DNA of 64,000 nt from UBA12481 sp012523435 (GTDB taxonomy: Bacteria; Bacteroidota; Bacteroidia; Bacteroidales; UBA12481): positions 1 through 64,000 of the forward strand of contig JAQUCP010000001.1 in assembly GCA_028686135.1 (NCBI GenBank). The letters run 5' to 3'. Numbering within the stretch: position 1 is the first letter of the stretch; every line of letters begins with the position of its first letter. Positions 9,505-17,648 of the stretch are shown here, one piece after another. The notes below the pieces were generated by a model that made no database searches, was not told the origin of the DNA, and saw nothing but the letters and a program-made list of their open reading frames with translations. The position numbers and the translations under genes were made by a program.

Positions 9505-10149
9505 CTACCCCTCAATTTTATCCCGCATGGGTACAAAAACGAAGTTACCGTGGGTAGTTATTTCGTAAGAATCTTCACTCGTTCGGATACAGCGTGTCAT
9601 GATTTGGTGATCCGGCGGTCCGACAGGGACCACCAGGATTCCTCCCACGGATAGTTGTTCCTTCAAACGCTCTGGCACCTCTCTTGCTCCCGCAGTCACC
9701 AGAATCCGGTCGAACGGAGCAAACGAGGGTAGTCCGAGGTTTCCATCAGAGACAAAGAATTTCACCGGATATCCCAATTTAGTCAGGAGGATCTGGGCTG
9801 ATTGAGAAAGGTTCCGTATCCGTTCTACCGTATAGACCCGTGCTCCTAATTCGGCCAAGATGGCTGCCTGGTATCCGGATCCTGTGCCGATTTCCAAAAC
9901 TTTCAGGTGCTCACTAACTTCGAGAAGCTCCGACTGGAACGCCACCGTATAAGGCTGGGAGATCGTTTGTCCCGATGCAATTGGGAAAGCCTTGTCGGCA
10001 TAAGCAAATTTCAGGAACCCCGAATCCATAAACAGGTGTCGGGGAACATTCATCATGGCAGCCAGGACTGCTTCGTCCCGGATTCCTTTATCCCTGACTT
10101 GTTCTACCAGTTTATGTCTCAATCCCTGGTGAAGAAAACTATCCTCCAT
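9505..10149 (-). CDS. pcm: Protein-L-isoaspartate O-methyltransferase
   Basis: This enzyme repairs damaged proteins by SAM-dependent methylation of L-isoaspartyl residues. The 214-residue length is normal. The SAM motif I is L-E-I-G-T-G-S-G-Y-Q-A-A, and the family signature A-F-P-I-A-S-G-Q-T-I-S-Q-P-Y is also present. The ATG at 10149 is preceded by an AGAAAAGAGAT purine stretch. It is divergent from the lipoprotein at 10200 across 50 bases and is followed almost directly by the T9SS peptidase gene. Confidence 0.95.
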   Translation of the reverse strand: MEDSFLHQGLRHKLVEQVRDKGIRDEAVLAAMMNVPRHLFMDSGFLKFAYADKAFPIASGQTISQPYTVAFQSELLEVSEHLKVLEIGTGSGYQAAILAELGARVYTVERIRNLSQSAQILLTKLGYPVKFFVSDGNLGLPSFAPFDRILVTAGAREVPERLKEQLSVGGILVVPVGPPDHQIMTRCIRTSEDSYEITTHGNFVFVPMRDKIEG

Positions 10150-10163
10150 GATCTCTTTTCTAT

Positions 10164-10171
10164 TAACTTTG
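10164..10171 (+). promoter_or_regulatory. Predicted -7 box of the 10200 lipoprotein gene
   Basis: TAACTTTG matches TAnnTTTG completely and lies 29 bases before the ATG at 10200. It sits in the 50-base divergent gap with pcm. Confidence 0.45.
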
Positions 10172-10199
10172 AAACCGAGTAAAATCAGAAAATAAAGAT

Positions 10200-11060
10200 A
10201 TGCATAAGTTCAGGATGATTCTGCCACTCCTTCTTTTGGGCAGCCTGCTGTTTTCCTGTGATTTGATCAATCCCCCCGAAAAAATTCCCAGCTATATCAA
10301 CATTGACACCATTCGGATTCAGGTTGATGACTTTGATCAGGGATCTGCTACTCATCAGATTTCCAATGTTTTCCTTACCGTTGAAAACTCACTGTTAGGG
10401 ATTTTTGAAATGCCGTTTACGATCCCCTGTTTAAGTACGGGGATGCAGGATGTGTTTATTCGTCCGGGTATTCGGCTCAATGGAATTGCGGGATCGCGCA
10501 TCGAATATCCTTTCTTTACACCATTTCGCGACTCAGTAGATTTGGTTGCCGGAGAGGTCACTGTGATCAGTCCGGTCCTCACGTATAAAGACGAATGCAA
10601 ATTCCCCTGGATAGAAGATTTTGAGGATGCAGGAGTATCGTTCATCTACTCTCAATTTGCCGACACCACCATCAAGAATCAGACCTCCATTGTCAGTTCC
10701 GGGCGATATTCAGGTGCTATTTTCCTGGATAGCATCAATCGCTACTTTGAAGCCACCGGGCCAAAAGACTTTGTTCTTCCCGGCAATGCCGCAACTGTCC
10801 TCTTCGAGTTTGATTACATTACCAATTTGGAATTTGAATTGGGAGTGTATGTCCTAGAAGATGGAGCAGCTATCTGGAACAGTCTGCTAGTAGTCAGGCA
10901 GAACAGTAATTGGAAGCGTTTCTATGCCGATCTGCACACCACAGTGGCCTATAATCCCAACGCTGAAGCTTACCGGATCGGATTCAGGGCTGAATATGAC
11001 TCCACCCGCACCGAGACGCAACACATCTTCCTCGACAATGTCAAACTGATCCACTTTTAA
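10200..11060 (+). CDS. Lipoprotein of unknown function
   Basis: The 286-residue protein has a signal peptide ending in the lipobox L-F-S-C (Cys20). I recognise no named domain. The first half (about 35-135) looks like an immunoglobulin-type beta sandwich. The second half (about 140-286), starting with F-P-W-I-E-D-F-E, resembles a jelly-roll or carbohydrate-binding fold of the kind found in secreted Bacteroidota proteins, but this is only a resemblance. Its stop and the start of the glycosylphosphotransferase share a base (TAATG), so the two are probably translated together. That hints at a link to surface polysaccharide, which is inference. Confidence 0.75.
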   Translation: MHKFRMILPLLLLGSLLFSCDLINPPEKIPSYINIDTIRIQVDDFDQGSATHQISNVFLTVENSLLGIFEMPFTIPCLSTGMQDVFIRPGIRLNGIAGSRIEYPFFTPFRDSVDLVAGEVTVISPVLTYKDECKFPWIEDFEDAGVSFIYSQFADTTIKNQTSIVSSGRYSGAIFLDSINRYFEATGPKDFVLPGNAATVLFEFDYITNLEFELGVYVLEDGAAIWNSLLVVRQNSNWKRFYADLHTTVAYNPNAEAYRIGFRAEYDSTRTETQHIFLDNVKLIHF

Positions 11061-12475
11061 TGAACCGGAAAAGGCAGCTAACCAAGTACATCTCGGCCGA
11101 CCTGCTCTCAGCCGCCCTCGCCTGGACACTCTTTTATATTTTTCGGAAGGTCTATATCGAATCCAAGAAATTCGGCTATCCCATACCGGTTGAGTTCGAT
11201 ACATCCTTTTTCCTGGCCCTACTGTTTCTACCCCTTGTCTGGGTTCTATTCTACTATACAACAGGATATTACAAGGATCTCTTCCGAAAATCAAGGCTTA
11301 GTGAGTTAGGGCAAACCATTGCGACTTCTTTTATTGGGGCCTTGGTTATCTTTTTTGCGCTGATCCTGGATGATACTGTCAAAACTTACACAAATTATTA
11401 TCTCTCGTTTTTAGTAATCTTTCTGTTACAGTTTTTCCTCACCTATATTCCGAGGCTAATTTTCACCACAAACGCTGCGCACCGGATCCAGAACCGGATT
11501 TACGGGTTTCCTACCCTGCTCATCGGATCGGGAAAGCGAGCGGAGTCCCTTTTTCTGGAAATGGAGAATCAGCCCCGCTCAACTGGAAACCAATTTGTTG
11601 GTTTCATCAGTGTCATGAATCACGAGAAGTACCTAATGGAAAAGCACTTGCCACATCTTGGAACGCTACGTGATTTAAAGAACCTGCTGACTAATCAAAA
11701 AATTGAGGAGGTAATCCTTGCTATTGAGAGTTCGGAGCATGATTTACTGAAAAAGATCATCAGCAAACTGGAATACAGAAATATCACGATCAAGGTTATC
11801 CCCGATATGTATGATATTTTGACTGGTATGGTTAAGATGACCTCCATCATTGGCACGCCTCTCATCCAGATCAGTCATGATTTGATGCCTCCATGGGAAC
11901 ATAACCTAAAAAGGATTATGGACGTAGGTGTTTCGCTGGTTGCCTTGGTTTTATTACTACCGATTTATCTGATTTTGGCCATCGGAGTTAAGCTCTCTTC
12001 TCCGGGACCAATATTTTACAGCCATGAGCGGATCGGACGGTATGGCAAGCCGTTCATGATTTACAAGTTCCGCTCTATGTATCAGGATGCAGAAAAAGAC
12101 GGACCAGCTCTTTCGAGCCAGGATGATTCTCGCATCACCTCCTTTGGGAAGTTCATGCGAAAAACCCGCATGGATGAGTTGCCCCAATTTTTTAACGTAC
12201 TTATTGGGGACATGTCGCTAGTAGGACCAAGACCGGAGCGACAGCATTTCATCGACCAGATTGTAAAAAAGGCGCCGCATTTCAACCATTTACAAAAGGT
12301 TCGACCAGGCATAACCAGTTGGGGCCAGGTGAAATTTGGATATGCTTCCAACGTAGATGAGATGATTGAACGGTTGAAATATGACATTCTGTACATTGAG
12401 AACATGTCGCTTTTAGTTGACATGAAAATTCTCATTTATACGATCAAAACCATCTTAAAGGCCAGTGGGAAATAG
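11060..12475 (+). CDS. Polyprenyl glycosylphosphotransferase (exopolysaccharide initiating sugar transferase)
   Basis: This inner-membrane enzyme of the WbaP/WcaJ/CpsE type transfers a sugar phosphate to undecaprenyl phosphate, the first step in surface polysaccharide synthesis. The 471-residue protein has four N-terminal membrane segments (about residues 10-130) and a CoA-binding-like middle domain (about 140-260). A further membrane segment (about 275-300) is followed by the catalytic bacterial sugar transferase domain. That domain shows Y-K-F-R-S-M, the M-D-E-L-P-Q-F-F-N-V motif, S-L-V-G-P-R-P-E-R and R-P-G-I-T-S-W-G-Q. No other polysaccharide genes lie nearby, so it is an orphan initiating enzyme here. 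Confidence 0.93.
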   Translation: MNRKRQLTKYISADLLSAALAWTLFYIFRKVYIESKKFGYPIPVEFDTSFFLALLFLPLVWVLFYYTTGYYKDLFRKSRLSELGQTIATSFIGALVIFFALILDDTVKTYTNYYLSFLVIFLLQFFLTYIPRLIFTTNAAHRIQNRIYGFPTLLIGSGKRAESLFLEMENQPRSTGNQFVGFISVMNHEKYLMEKHLPHLGTLRDLKNLLTNQKIEEVILAIESSEHDLLKKIISKLEYRNITIKVIPDMYDILTGMVKMTSIIGTPLIQISHDLMPPWEHNLKRIMDVGVSLVALVLLLPIYLILAIGVKLSSPGPIFYSHERIGRYGKPFMIYKFRSMYQDAEKDGPALSSQDDSRITSFGKFMRKTRMDELPQFFNVLIGDMSLVGPRPERQHFIDQIVKKAPHFNHLQKVRPGITSWGQVKFGYASNVDEMIERLKYDILYIENMSLLVDMKILIYTIKTILKASGK

Positions 12476-12494
12476 TGTTCTCGATTAGATTTCT

Positions 12495-12502
12495 TACATT
12501 TG
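12495..12502 (+). promoter_or_regulatory. Predicted -7 box of elbB
   Basis: TACATTTG matches TAnnTTTG. It is 22 bases before the ATG at 12524 and overlaps an in-frame TTG at 12500, which argues against that TTG as the start. Confidence 0.45.
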
Positions 12503-12523
12503 ATCATCAACGATCAACAGGCC

Positions 12524-13180
12524 ATGAAAACAAGTCTCAAATTTGCAGTTATTCTCTCAGGATGCGGTGTTTACGATGGTGCCGAAATTCATGAAGCAGT
12601 AATGACTCTCTACGCCATTCAAAAGAATGGCGCTCTATATCAGATCTTTGCACCTGATGTCGACCAATATCACGTCATTAACCACATCACAGGTCAACCC
12701 ACCGGCGAAAGCCGGAATGTTTTAATTGAATCGGCCAGGATCGCCCGGGGAAACATCCAACCGTTGAGCGAATTCGATCCTGAGGAGTATGATGTTTTGA
12801 TTTTCCCCGGTGGTTTTGGAGTAGCTAAGAATCTGTGTTCCTTTGCCTTTGACGGCGCTAATTGCCGGGTTGATCCAGAGGTGGAGCAGGCCATTCTGGA
12901 GATGCACAAAAAAGGAAAGCCGATAGGGGCTCTTTGTATCTCGCCGGTGCTCATTGCCAGGATAATTCCAGGTGCCCTGGTTACCATCGGTCAGGATGCT
13001 GAAACAGCCTCCAGTATTAAAGCAATGGGGGGCAGGCATGAAAAGACATTACACCGGGAGGTCACTATTGACTCCAGCAACCGAATTGTCACCACACCAT
13101 GTTACATGCTGAATTCCAGCCTGATAGACATTGCAGAAGGCGCTGATAAGGCGGTTAAAGAGCTGATTAAGCTGATCTGA
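12524..13180 (+). CDS. elbB: ElbB-type glyoxalase (DJ-1/PfpI superfamily)
   Basis: The 218-residue protein is of the ElbB/GlxI type, a class I glutamine amidotransferase-like fold with weak glyoxalase activity in E. coli. The family start A-V-I-L-S-G-C-G-V-Y-D-G-A-E-I-H-E is clear. The nucleophile elbow is A-L-C-I-S-P (Cys at about residue 139), and I-F-P-G-G-F-G lies before it. ATG 12524 is chosen over the TTG at 12500 because it matches the family N-terminus and leaves the -7 box outside the gene. Its biological role is unclear even in the family. Confidence 0.92.
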   Translation: MKTSLKFAVILSGCGVYDGAEIHEAVMTLYAIQKNGALYQIFAPDVDQYHVINHITGQPTGESRNVLIESARIARGNIQPLSEFDPEEYDVLIFPGGFGVAKNLCSFAFDGANCRVDPEVEQAILEMHKKGKPIGALCISPVLIARIIPGALVTIGQDAETASSIKAMGGRHEKTLHREVTIDSSNRIVTTPCYMLNSSLIDIAEGADKAVKELIKLI

Positions 13181-13197
13181 ATCGTCTCTTGAGAGGT

Positions 13198-13791
13198 TTA
13201 GATATACCCCCTTTCGATATAGCTCACGATCTCTTCGATTAATTTATCCGCACCATCCGGATCGTACTCTGATTTCAGGTTAGTACCAAAAATCCTTGCC
13301 AGGCCTTGCCAGAAGAAAGCGCTCACGGATCCCCGGTAGGCTTCAATCCAGAAGTAGGTTGTATTGGCAGTTTCCCGGTCGATTAATTTAAACAGGAGCT
13401 TCCCTTGGGAGATGGTCATTTTTCGCATATCCTTTTCGTGCTTACCCCAGAGCGATTGCTCCATGCTTTTAACATACTGTCTTCGCTCCTTATCAGTTTC
13501 AAGGGCAGCCAGTTCCGCATCAACCTCACGTACTGTTTCCGATACTAGTTTGGCATACGGATAGACCTTTTTTAGATTATAGACCAGGCTCCAATACTTC
13601 CGTTCATCGAAGCGATTTTTAAAGACCCGTGGGGCAAGAATGACTATTTCGGCCATGTTGACGTGAGGGATGGTGTCAGAACCGACGATCCTGGCCCTCA
13701 GGAGGCTGTCAGGATGCACTTTAAGCGGCGTTTGTGCGTTCACAAGGCCGGGCAGCACAAGGCTGATGACCAGTATCAGAATCCACCTCAT
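13198..13791 (-). CDS. DUF4294 domain-containing exported protein
   Basis: The 197-residue protein has an N-terminal signal peptide (residues 1-19, ending V-N-A-Q). The DUF4294 region includes the stretch V-I-L-A-P-R-V-F-K-N-R and the hallmark Y-N-L-K-K-V-Y-P-Y-A-K. The family is essentially restricted to Bacteroidota and has no assigned function; the helical, charged middle and the signal peptide suggest a periplasmic protein. It lies 37 bases downstream of sucC on the same strand and converges with elbB. Confidence 0.85.
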   Translation of the reverse strand: MRWILILVISLVLPGLVNAQTPLKVHPDSLLRARIVGSDTIPHVNMAEIVILAPRVFKNRFDERKYWSLVYNLKKVYPYAKLVSETVREVDAELAALETDKERRQYVKSMEQSLWGKHEKDMRKMTISQGKLLFKLIDRETANTTYFWIEAYRGSVSAFFWQGLARIFGTNLKSEYDPDGADKLIEEIVSYIERGYI

Positions 13792-13828
13792 GCCATGAGT
13801 TTGGCAATTTCCATGCCAGTATTAGGAG

Positions 13829-15028
13829 CTAACTAACGGCTTGCTTAACCAGTTCGGCTGAATCCTCCAGGGTAATAGCGGAAGCGACTTTCAAACCGGA
13901 TTCATCGATCAGATCTTTTCCCTCCTTGGCATTGGTCCCCTGGAGACGGACAATAACAGGAACAGGAATCGAACCGATCTGTTTATAAGCATCAACAACC
14001 CCTTGGGCAACCCGGTCGCACCGGACAATCCCCCCGAAGATATTGATCAGGATTGCCTTAACATTGGGATCTTTCAAGATAATTCGGAAGCCGGCTTCGA
14101 CAGTTTCTGCGCTGGCATTGCCTCCAACATCCAGAAAGTTAGCCGGATGTCCACCGGATAGTTTTATCATATCCATGGTTGCCATAGCCAGGCCCGCACC
14201 ATTCACCATACATCCCACATTCCCGTCCAGCTTGATAAAGTTCAGGTTGTACGCAGAAGCTTCGACTTCGGTGGGATCTTCTTCGTTTAGATCCCGCATC
14301 TCCTCATAAGCGGGATGCCGGAAAATGGCATTATCATCCAGGTTAACTTTAGCATCAGCTGCCAGAATCAGGTCGTCGGAGGTTTTCACCAACGGATTGA
14401 TCTCCACCAGTGAAGCATCGGCTGCCAGGTAGGCTTTGTACAGCATCTGAACAAACTTCACCATATTTTTAAAGGCGGTTCCTTGAACCTTCAGATTTGA
14501 AGCGATTTTGCGGGCTTGAAATGGAAGAATTCCAACCCCTGGATCAATCTCTTCGGTATGAATCAAATGGGGAGTCTCCTTGGCCACACCCTCAATATCA
14601 ACACCGCCTTCGGTTGAATACATGATGATGTTCCGACCGGTTTTTTGATTGAGCAAAACACTCATATAGAACTCTTTAACATCAAACCGGCCATCCTCTT
14701 TCGGATAATACATATCACGTTGAATCAAGAGTTTCCTAACCAGTTTCCCTTCAGGCCCCGTTTGTGGTGTTACCAAGTTCATCCCCAGAATATTAGTGGC
14801 GTGCTCACGAACAGCATCCATTGACTTGGCAACTTTAACTCCTCCGCCTTTACCACGCCCACCGGCATGAATCTGAGCTTTGACCACCCAAATCCCGGTT
14901 CCGGTGCTCTCCTGTATCTTACGAGCTGCTTCCAAAGCATCATCAACAGATTCCACCATGATTCCCTCCGCAACGGGAACACCATTGGAGGCTAATAACT
15001 GTTTGGCCTGATATTCATGAAGATTCAT
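13829..15028 (-). CDS. sucC: Succinate--CoA ligase [ADP-forming] subunit beta
   Basis: This is the beta subunit of succinyl-CoA synthetase in the TCA cycle. The 399-residue length is typical. It starts M-N-L-H-E-Y-Q-A-K-Q-L-L, followed by the ATP-grasp region with H-A-G-G-R-G-K-G-G-G-V. The C-terminal CoA ligase flavodoxin-like domain carries N-I-F-G-G-I-V-R-C-D and R-L-Q-G-T-N-A-K-E-G. The alpha subunit gene sucD is not adjacent, as often in Bacteroidota. Confidence 0.96.
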   Translation of the reverse strand: MNLHEYQAKQLLASNGVPVAEGIMVESVDDALEAARKIQESTGTGIWVVKAQIHAGGRGKGGGVKVAKSMDAVREHATNILGMNLVTPQTGPEGKLVRKLLIQRDMYYPKEDGRFDVKEFYMSVLLNQKTGRNIIMYSTEGGVDIEGVAKETPHLIHTEEIDPGVGILPFQARKIASNLKVQGTAFKNMVKFVQMLYKAYLAADASLVEINPLVKTSDDLILAADAKVNLDDNAIFRHPAYEEMRDLNEEDPTEVEASAYNLNFIKLDGNVGCMVNGAGLAMATMDMIKLSGGHPANFLDVGGNASAETVEAGFRIILKDPNVKAILINIFGGIVRCDRVAQGVVDAYKQIGSIPVPVIVRLQGTNAKEGKDLIDESGLKVASAITLEDSAELVKQAVS

Positions 15029-15126
15029 ATAAAAGTCTTTAAAATGTGCAGGATTAATGAGAGGTTAAAATTGCAACTTTTTTGACTGAAACGGAAATCA
15101 GGAGGGGTATTCCTGATCCTTTGAGC

Positions 15127-15134
15127 TAATTTTG
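15127..15134 (+). promoter_or_regulatory. Predicted -7 box of the TrmH-type gene
   Basis: TAATTTTG matches TAnnTTTG and ends 16 bases before the ATG at 15151, so the 5' untranslated region would be very short. No clear -33 element was found. Confidence 0.4.
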
Positions 15135-15150
15135 CACACAAAAGGAAAGG

Positions 15151-15702
15151 ATGCGAAAACTCACCAATAACGAACTCGGGCGGCTGGATATTCCCTCCTT
15201 CAGATCAGCCCCGAAAAACAGGGTAACAGTCATACTGGACAATGTCAGGAGCCTGAACAACATTGGCTCGATTTTTCGCTCCTGCGATGCCTTTCGCATC
15301 GAGAAATTAGTCCTTACCGGCATCAGCACCCCGCCTCCCCATCGCGATATTCATAAAAGCGCACTGGGAGCAGAATTCTCTGTTGATTGGGAATACCACT
15401 CACAAACCACCGAAGCAGTCCTTTCCCTCAAAGAACAGGGTTATCATATACTGGCTGTCGAACAAACGGTCGGGTCAATCCCCCTTAATCACCTCAGCAA
15501 ATCTCCTTACATCCTGCACCCGGATAGCCCCCCAATAGCCGTAATCCTGGGTCATGAAATCCATGGCGTATCCCAGGAGGTCGTGAACCTCTGCGATGCC
15601 GCTGTCGAAATCCCTCAACAGGGCACCAAACACTCCCTGAATGTGGCCGTTTCAGCCGGAATCGTCCTGTGGGAACTGATCAGGAAAAGCCCAATCTGTT
15701 GA
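15151..15702 (+). CDS. TrmH-family RNA ribose 2'-O-methyltransferase (SPOUT)
   Basis: The 183-residue SpoU/SPOUT methyltransferase has all three family motifs: L-N-N-I-G-S-I-F-R-S-C-D (motif 1, about residues 34-45), I-L-G-H-E-I-H-G-V (motif 2) and I-P-Q-Q-G-T-K-H-S-L-N-V-A-V-S (motif 3). It methylates a ribose in tRNA or rRNA; the target site cannot be told, and there is no N-terminal substrate-binding domain. It is divergent from sucC. Confidence 0.92.
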   Translation: MRKLTNNELGRLDIPSFRSAPKNRVTVILDNVRSLNNIGSIFRSCDAFRIEKLVLTGISTPPPHRDIHKSALGAEFSVDWEYHSQTTEAVLSLKEQGYHILAVEQTVGSIPLNHLSKSPYILHPDSPPIAVILGHEIHGVSQEVVNLCDAAVEIPQQGTKHSLNVAVSAGIVLWELIRKSPIC

Positions 15703-15749
15703 CCTTCAACAGCCCCCGTTAATGAAAAAAAAGACTCACTCCTCACTCC

Positions 15750-15786
15750 AACTAACTCATTAGTTAATTTAACTAAGATTTTAGTT
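15750..15786 (+). promoter_or_regulatory. Twin palindromic operator upstream of the blaI-like gene
   Basis: Two copies of the same 16-base palindrome lie in tandem: AACTAA-ctca-TTAGTT at 15750-15765 and AACTAA-gatt-TTAGTT at 15771-15786. The centres are 21 bases apart, two helical turns, so dimers would bind the same DNA face. The half-site resembles the TACTA/TAGTA ends of known BlaI/MecI operators. A degenerate half-site (ATAGTT) follows at 15801-15806. The position just before the repressor gene suggests autoregulation. Confidence 0.75.
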
Positions 15787-15824
15787 GCATTTTTAAAATC
15801 ATAGTTGTACTTTTATTTAAAATT

Positions 15825-16202
15825 ATGATTATGAAGGAACTGACGAAAGCAGAAGAGCAGATTATGCAGGTGATCTGGGCCATCGGACCCGTATTTGTCA
15901 AGGAGATTCTACCGGAGTTACCAGAGCCCCAACCGGCCTATACAACGGTATCTACAGTAGTGAGAATATTAGAATCGAAGGGGTTTGTTGATCATCATGT
16001 TTATGGGACAACGCACCAGTACTTCGCTTTGATCAGCAAAGAGGAGTACTCACATTTTTCCATGAAAAAGATGTTGGAGAACTACTTCGACGGAAGCTTA
16101 AAGAAGATGGTTTCCGCCTTTTCCAGGAAAGAGAAGTTGAATCTGAAAGAGATGGAGGATTTACTTCAACTCATTGAAAAACTCAAAGATCGTAAGGTAT
16201 GA
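15825..16202 (+). CDS. BlaI/MecI/CopY-family transcriptional repressor
   Basis: The 125-residue winged-helix repressor has the family pattern L-T-K-A-E-E-Q-I-M-Q-V-I-W at the N-terminus. The recognition region A-Y-T-T-V-S-T-V-V-R-I-L-E-S-K-G follows (about residues 44-59), and a C-terminal helical dimerisation part completes it. Its 3' end overlaps the M56 gene by four bases (ATGA), the standard arrangement of a BlaI repressor with its BlaR1-like sensor. In the known systems the sensor peptidase triggers repressor cleavage. Twin palindromes (15750-15786) are the likely operator. ATG 15831 is an alternative start. No beta-lactamase gene is adjacent. Confidence 0.93.
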   Translation: MIMKELTKAEEQIMQVIWAIGPVFVKEILPELPEPQPAYTTVSTVVRILESKGFVDHHVYGTTHQYFALISKEEYSHFSMKKMLENYFDGSLKKMVSAFSRKEKLNLKEMEDLLQLIEKLKDRKV

Positions 16203-17587
16203 GCCATTTGAATGAATTGATATTATCGAACCTGTTTCTGGCAATAATCTGGCTCGCCTATGAGCTCGGCTTTAAACGGCTTCGGCTGTTTCAGGCTAAC
16301 CGTATCTACCTCGTGGGGGGCACCATGCTAGCGATCCTCTTGCCCTGGTTGCCTATCAATCTTGAGCTCGGGATGGTTAATGGTCCCGTTTTCAGCCTTT
16401 CCCCCAGCGAAGCGGGCACCCTAGCAGTTCAGCCAAACCAGCTACCAGAAGTCGTAACCAGTGCCGGTGGGTTGAGCCTATCTGACTGGATCGTATCAGT
16501 TTGGATAGCCCTGGTGGTTATTCAATTGGGAGTAGTGATAGTATCCTTGCTTCGGCTGGTTTGGCTGGCCCGTGTAGGGAAAGTGACCCGACAGGGTCGT
16601 ATCCGGATTGTGAGCGTGCCACGTAACTGGTCGGCTTTCAGCCTGTTCCGGACGATCTACTACCCCGGTCGATTTAATCCTTCCGACCCGGATACTCGCA
16701 CCATTATGGAGCATGAGATGGTTCACATCTGTCAATGGCATACACTCGACAATATTCTGTTGCTTGCGGTACGAATCCTGTTCTTTTACAACCCAGCAGC
16801 TCACCTGCTGGCATCGAGAGCACGGTTGATGCATGAGTACATTGCAGACGAGGTTGCCTCGAGCGTTGACCAGGCCAACTACAGCAGGATTCTGGTTGGG
16901 CATCATTTTATGGTTCCGGCACTTATTCTTACTCATCCATTTAATAAACAATCATTTCTAAAACAAAGACTTACCATGTTAGTACAAAAAACACACAAAC
17001 GTAGCGCTGGATGGATCTACCTACTGACTATCCCCGTCATGGCAGGAATGATGTTCCTGAGCAGCTGGTCGGCCTCAGCTCAAACCCAGGCCAAAAAAAG
17101 CAAAGAGGAAATTGCCAAGATGGCTGTTGAAAAGGAGCTGACCAAAGCAGGATTCTCGGAAAACGACATTGAGGAGATCAAGAATCGGATCGATGGAGTG
17201 ACCAATGTGGAGATTTCCGGGCACCCGGATAAGATGGAATCCCTCACTTCTGATGGTAAAGAAACATTCTATATTGTTGAGGCAATGCCCAAATTCGATG
17301 GAGGTAACCTAGAGACCTTCAGGAACTGGGTGCAAACAAAGGTCAAGTATCCTGAAATTGCCAAGAGCAATGGAATCGAGGGAACCGTCTTTGTCTCCTT
17401 CATCGTCAAAGATGATGGCACTCTCGGTGATATTTCTATCTTGCGGAGTGTAGATCCAAGCCTTGACAATGAGGTTATCCGTGTGCTCAAGACATCGCCT
17501 GCCTGGGAGCCAGGACGTCAGCGGGGCAAAAAAGTGAACGTGTCCTTTTCGGTTCCTGTGAAATTCAATCTTGGTGACAAGAAATAA
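16199..17587 (+). CDS. M56-family membrane metallopeptidase with C-terminal TonB domain
   Basis: This 462-residue BlaR1-like membrane peptidase has N-terminal membrane helices at about 5-24, 37-57 and 97-122. The zinc site is H-E-M-V-H (172-176), with a downstream Glu in M-H-E-Y-I-A-D-E (Glu213). A further membrane segment lies at about 272-290. In place of a penicillin-binding sensor domain, it has a long charged linker (about 295-350) and a TonB C-terminal domain (about 360-458; Y-P-x-x-A-K-x-x-G-I-E-G-T-V-F-V). This M56-TonB layout is common in Bacteroidota, and its signal is unknown. It overlaps blaI by 4 bases. Confidence 0.92.
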   Translation: MSHLNELILSNLFLAIIWLAYELGFKRLRLFQANRIYLVGGTMLAILLPWLPINLELGMVNGPVFSLSPSEAGTLAVQPNQLPEVVTSAGGLSLSDWIVSVWIALVVIQLGVVIVSLLRLVWLARVGKVTRQGRIRIVSVPRNWSAFSLFRTIYYPGRFNPSDPDTRTIMEHEMVHICQWHTLDNILLLAVRILFFYNPAAHLLASRARLMHEYIADEVASSVDQANYSRILVGHHFMVPALILTHPFNKQSFLKQRLTMLVQKTHKRSAGWIYLLTIPVMAGMMFLSSWSASAQTQAKKSKEEIAKMAVEKELTKAGFSENDIEEIKNRIDGVTNVEISGHPDKMESLTSDGKETFYIVEAMPKFDGGNLETFRNWVQTKVKYPEIAKSNGIEGTVFVSFIVKDDGTLGDISILRSVDPSLDNEVIRVLKTSPAWEPGRQRGKKVNVSFSVPVKFNLGDKK

Positions 17588-17597
17588 ATCAGCATTC

Positions 17598-17637
17598 AAA
17601 AAAAAGAGGCTGTCCTTTTGGGCAGCCTCTTTTTTTA
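17598..17637. terminator. Bidirectional intrinsic terminator
   Basis: An A-run, a G-A-G-G-C-T-G stem and its complement C-A-G-C-C-T-C with a T-run form a hairpin between the convergent M56 gene and the TPR lipoprotein gene. The A and T tracts let it work in both directions. Confidence 0.85.
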
Positions 17638-17648
17638 TCGTTTGATGA

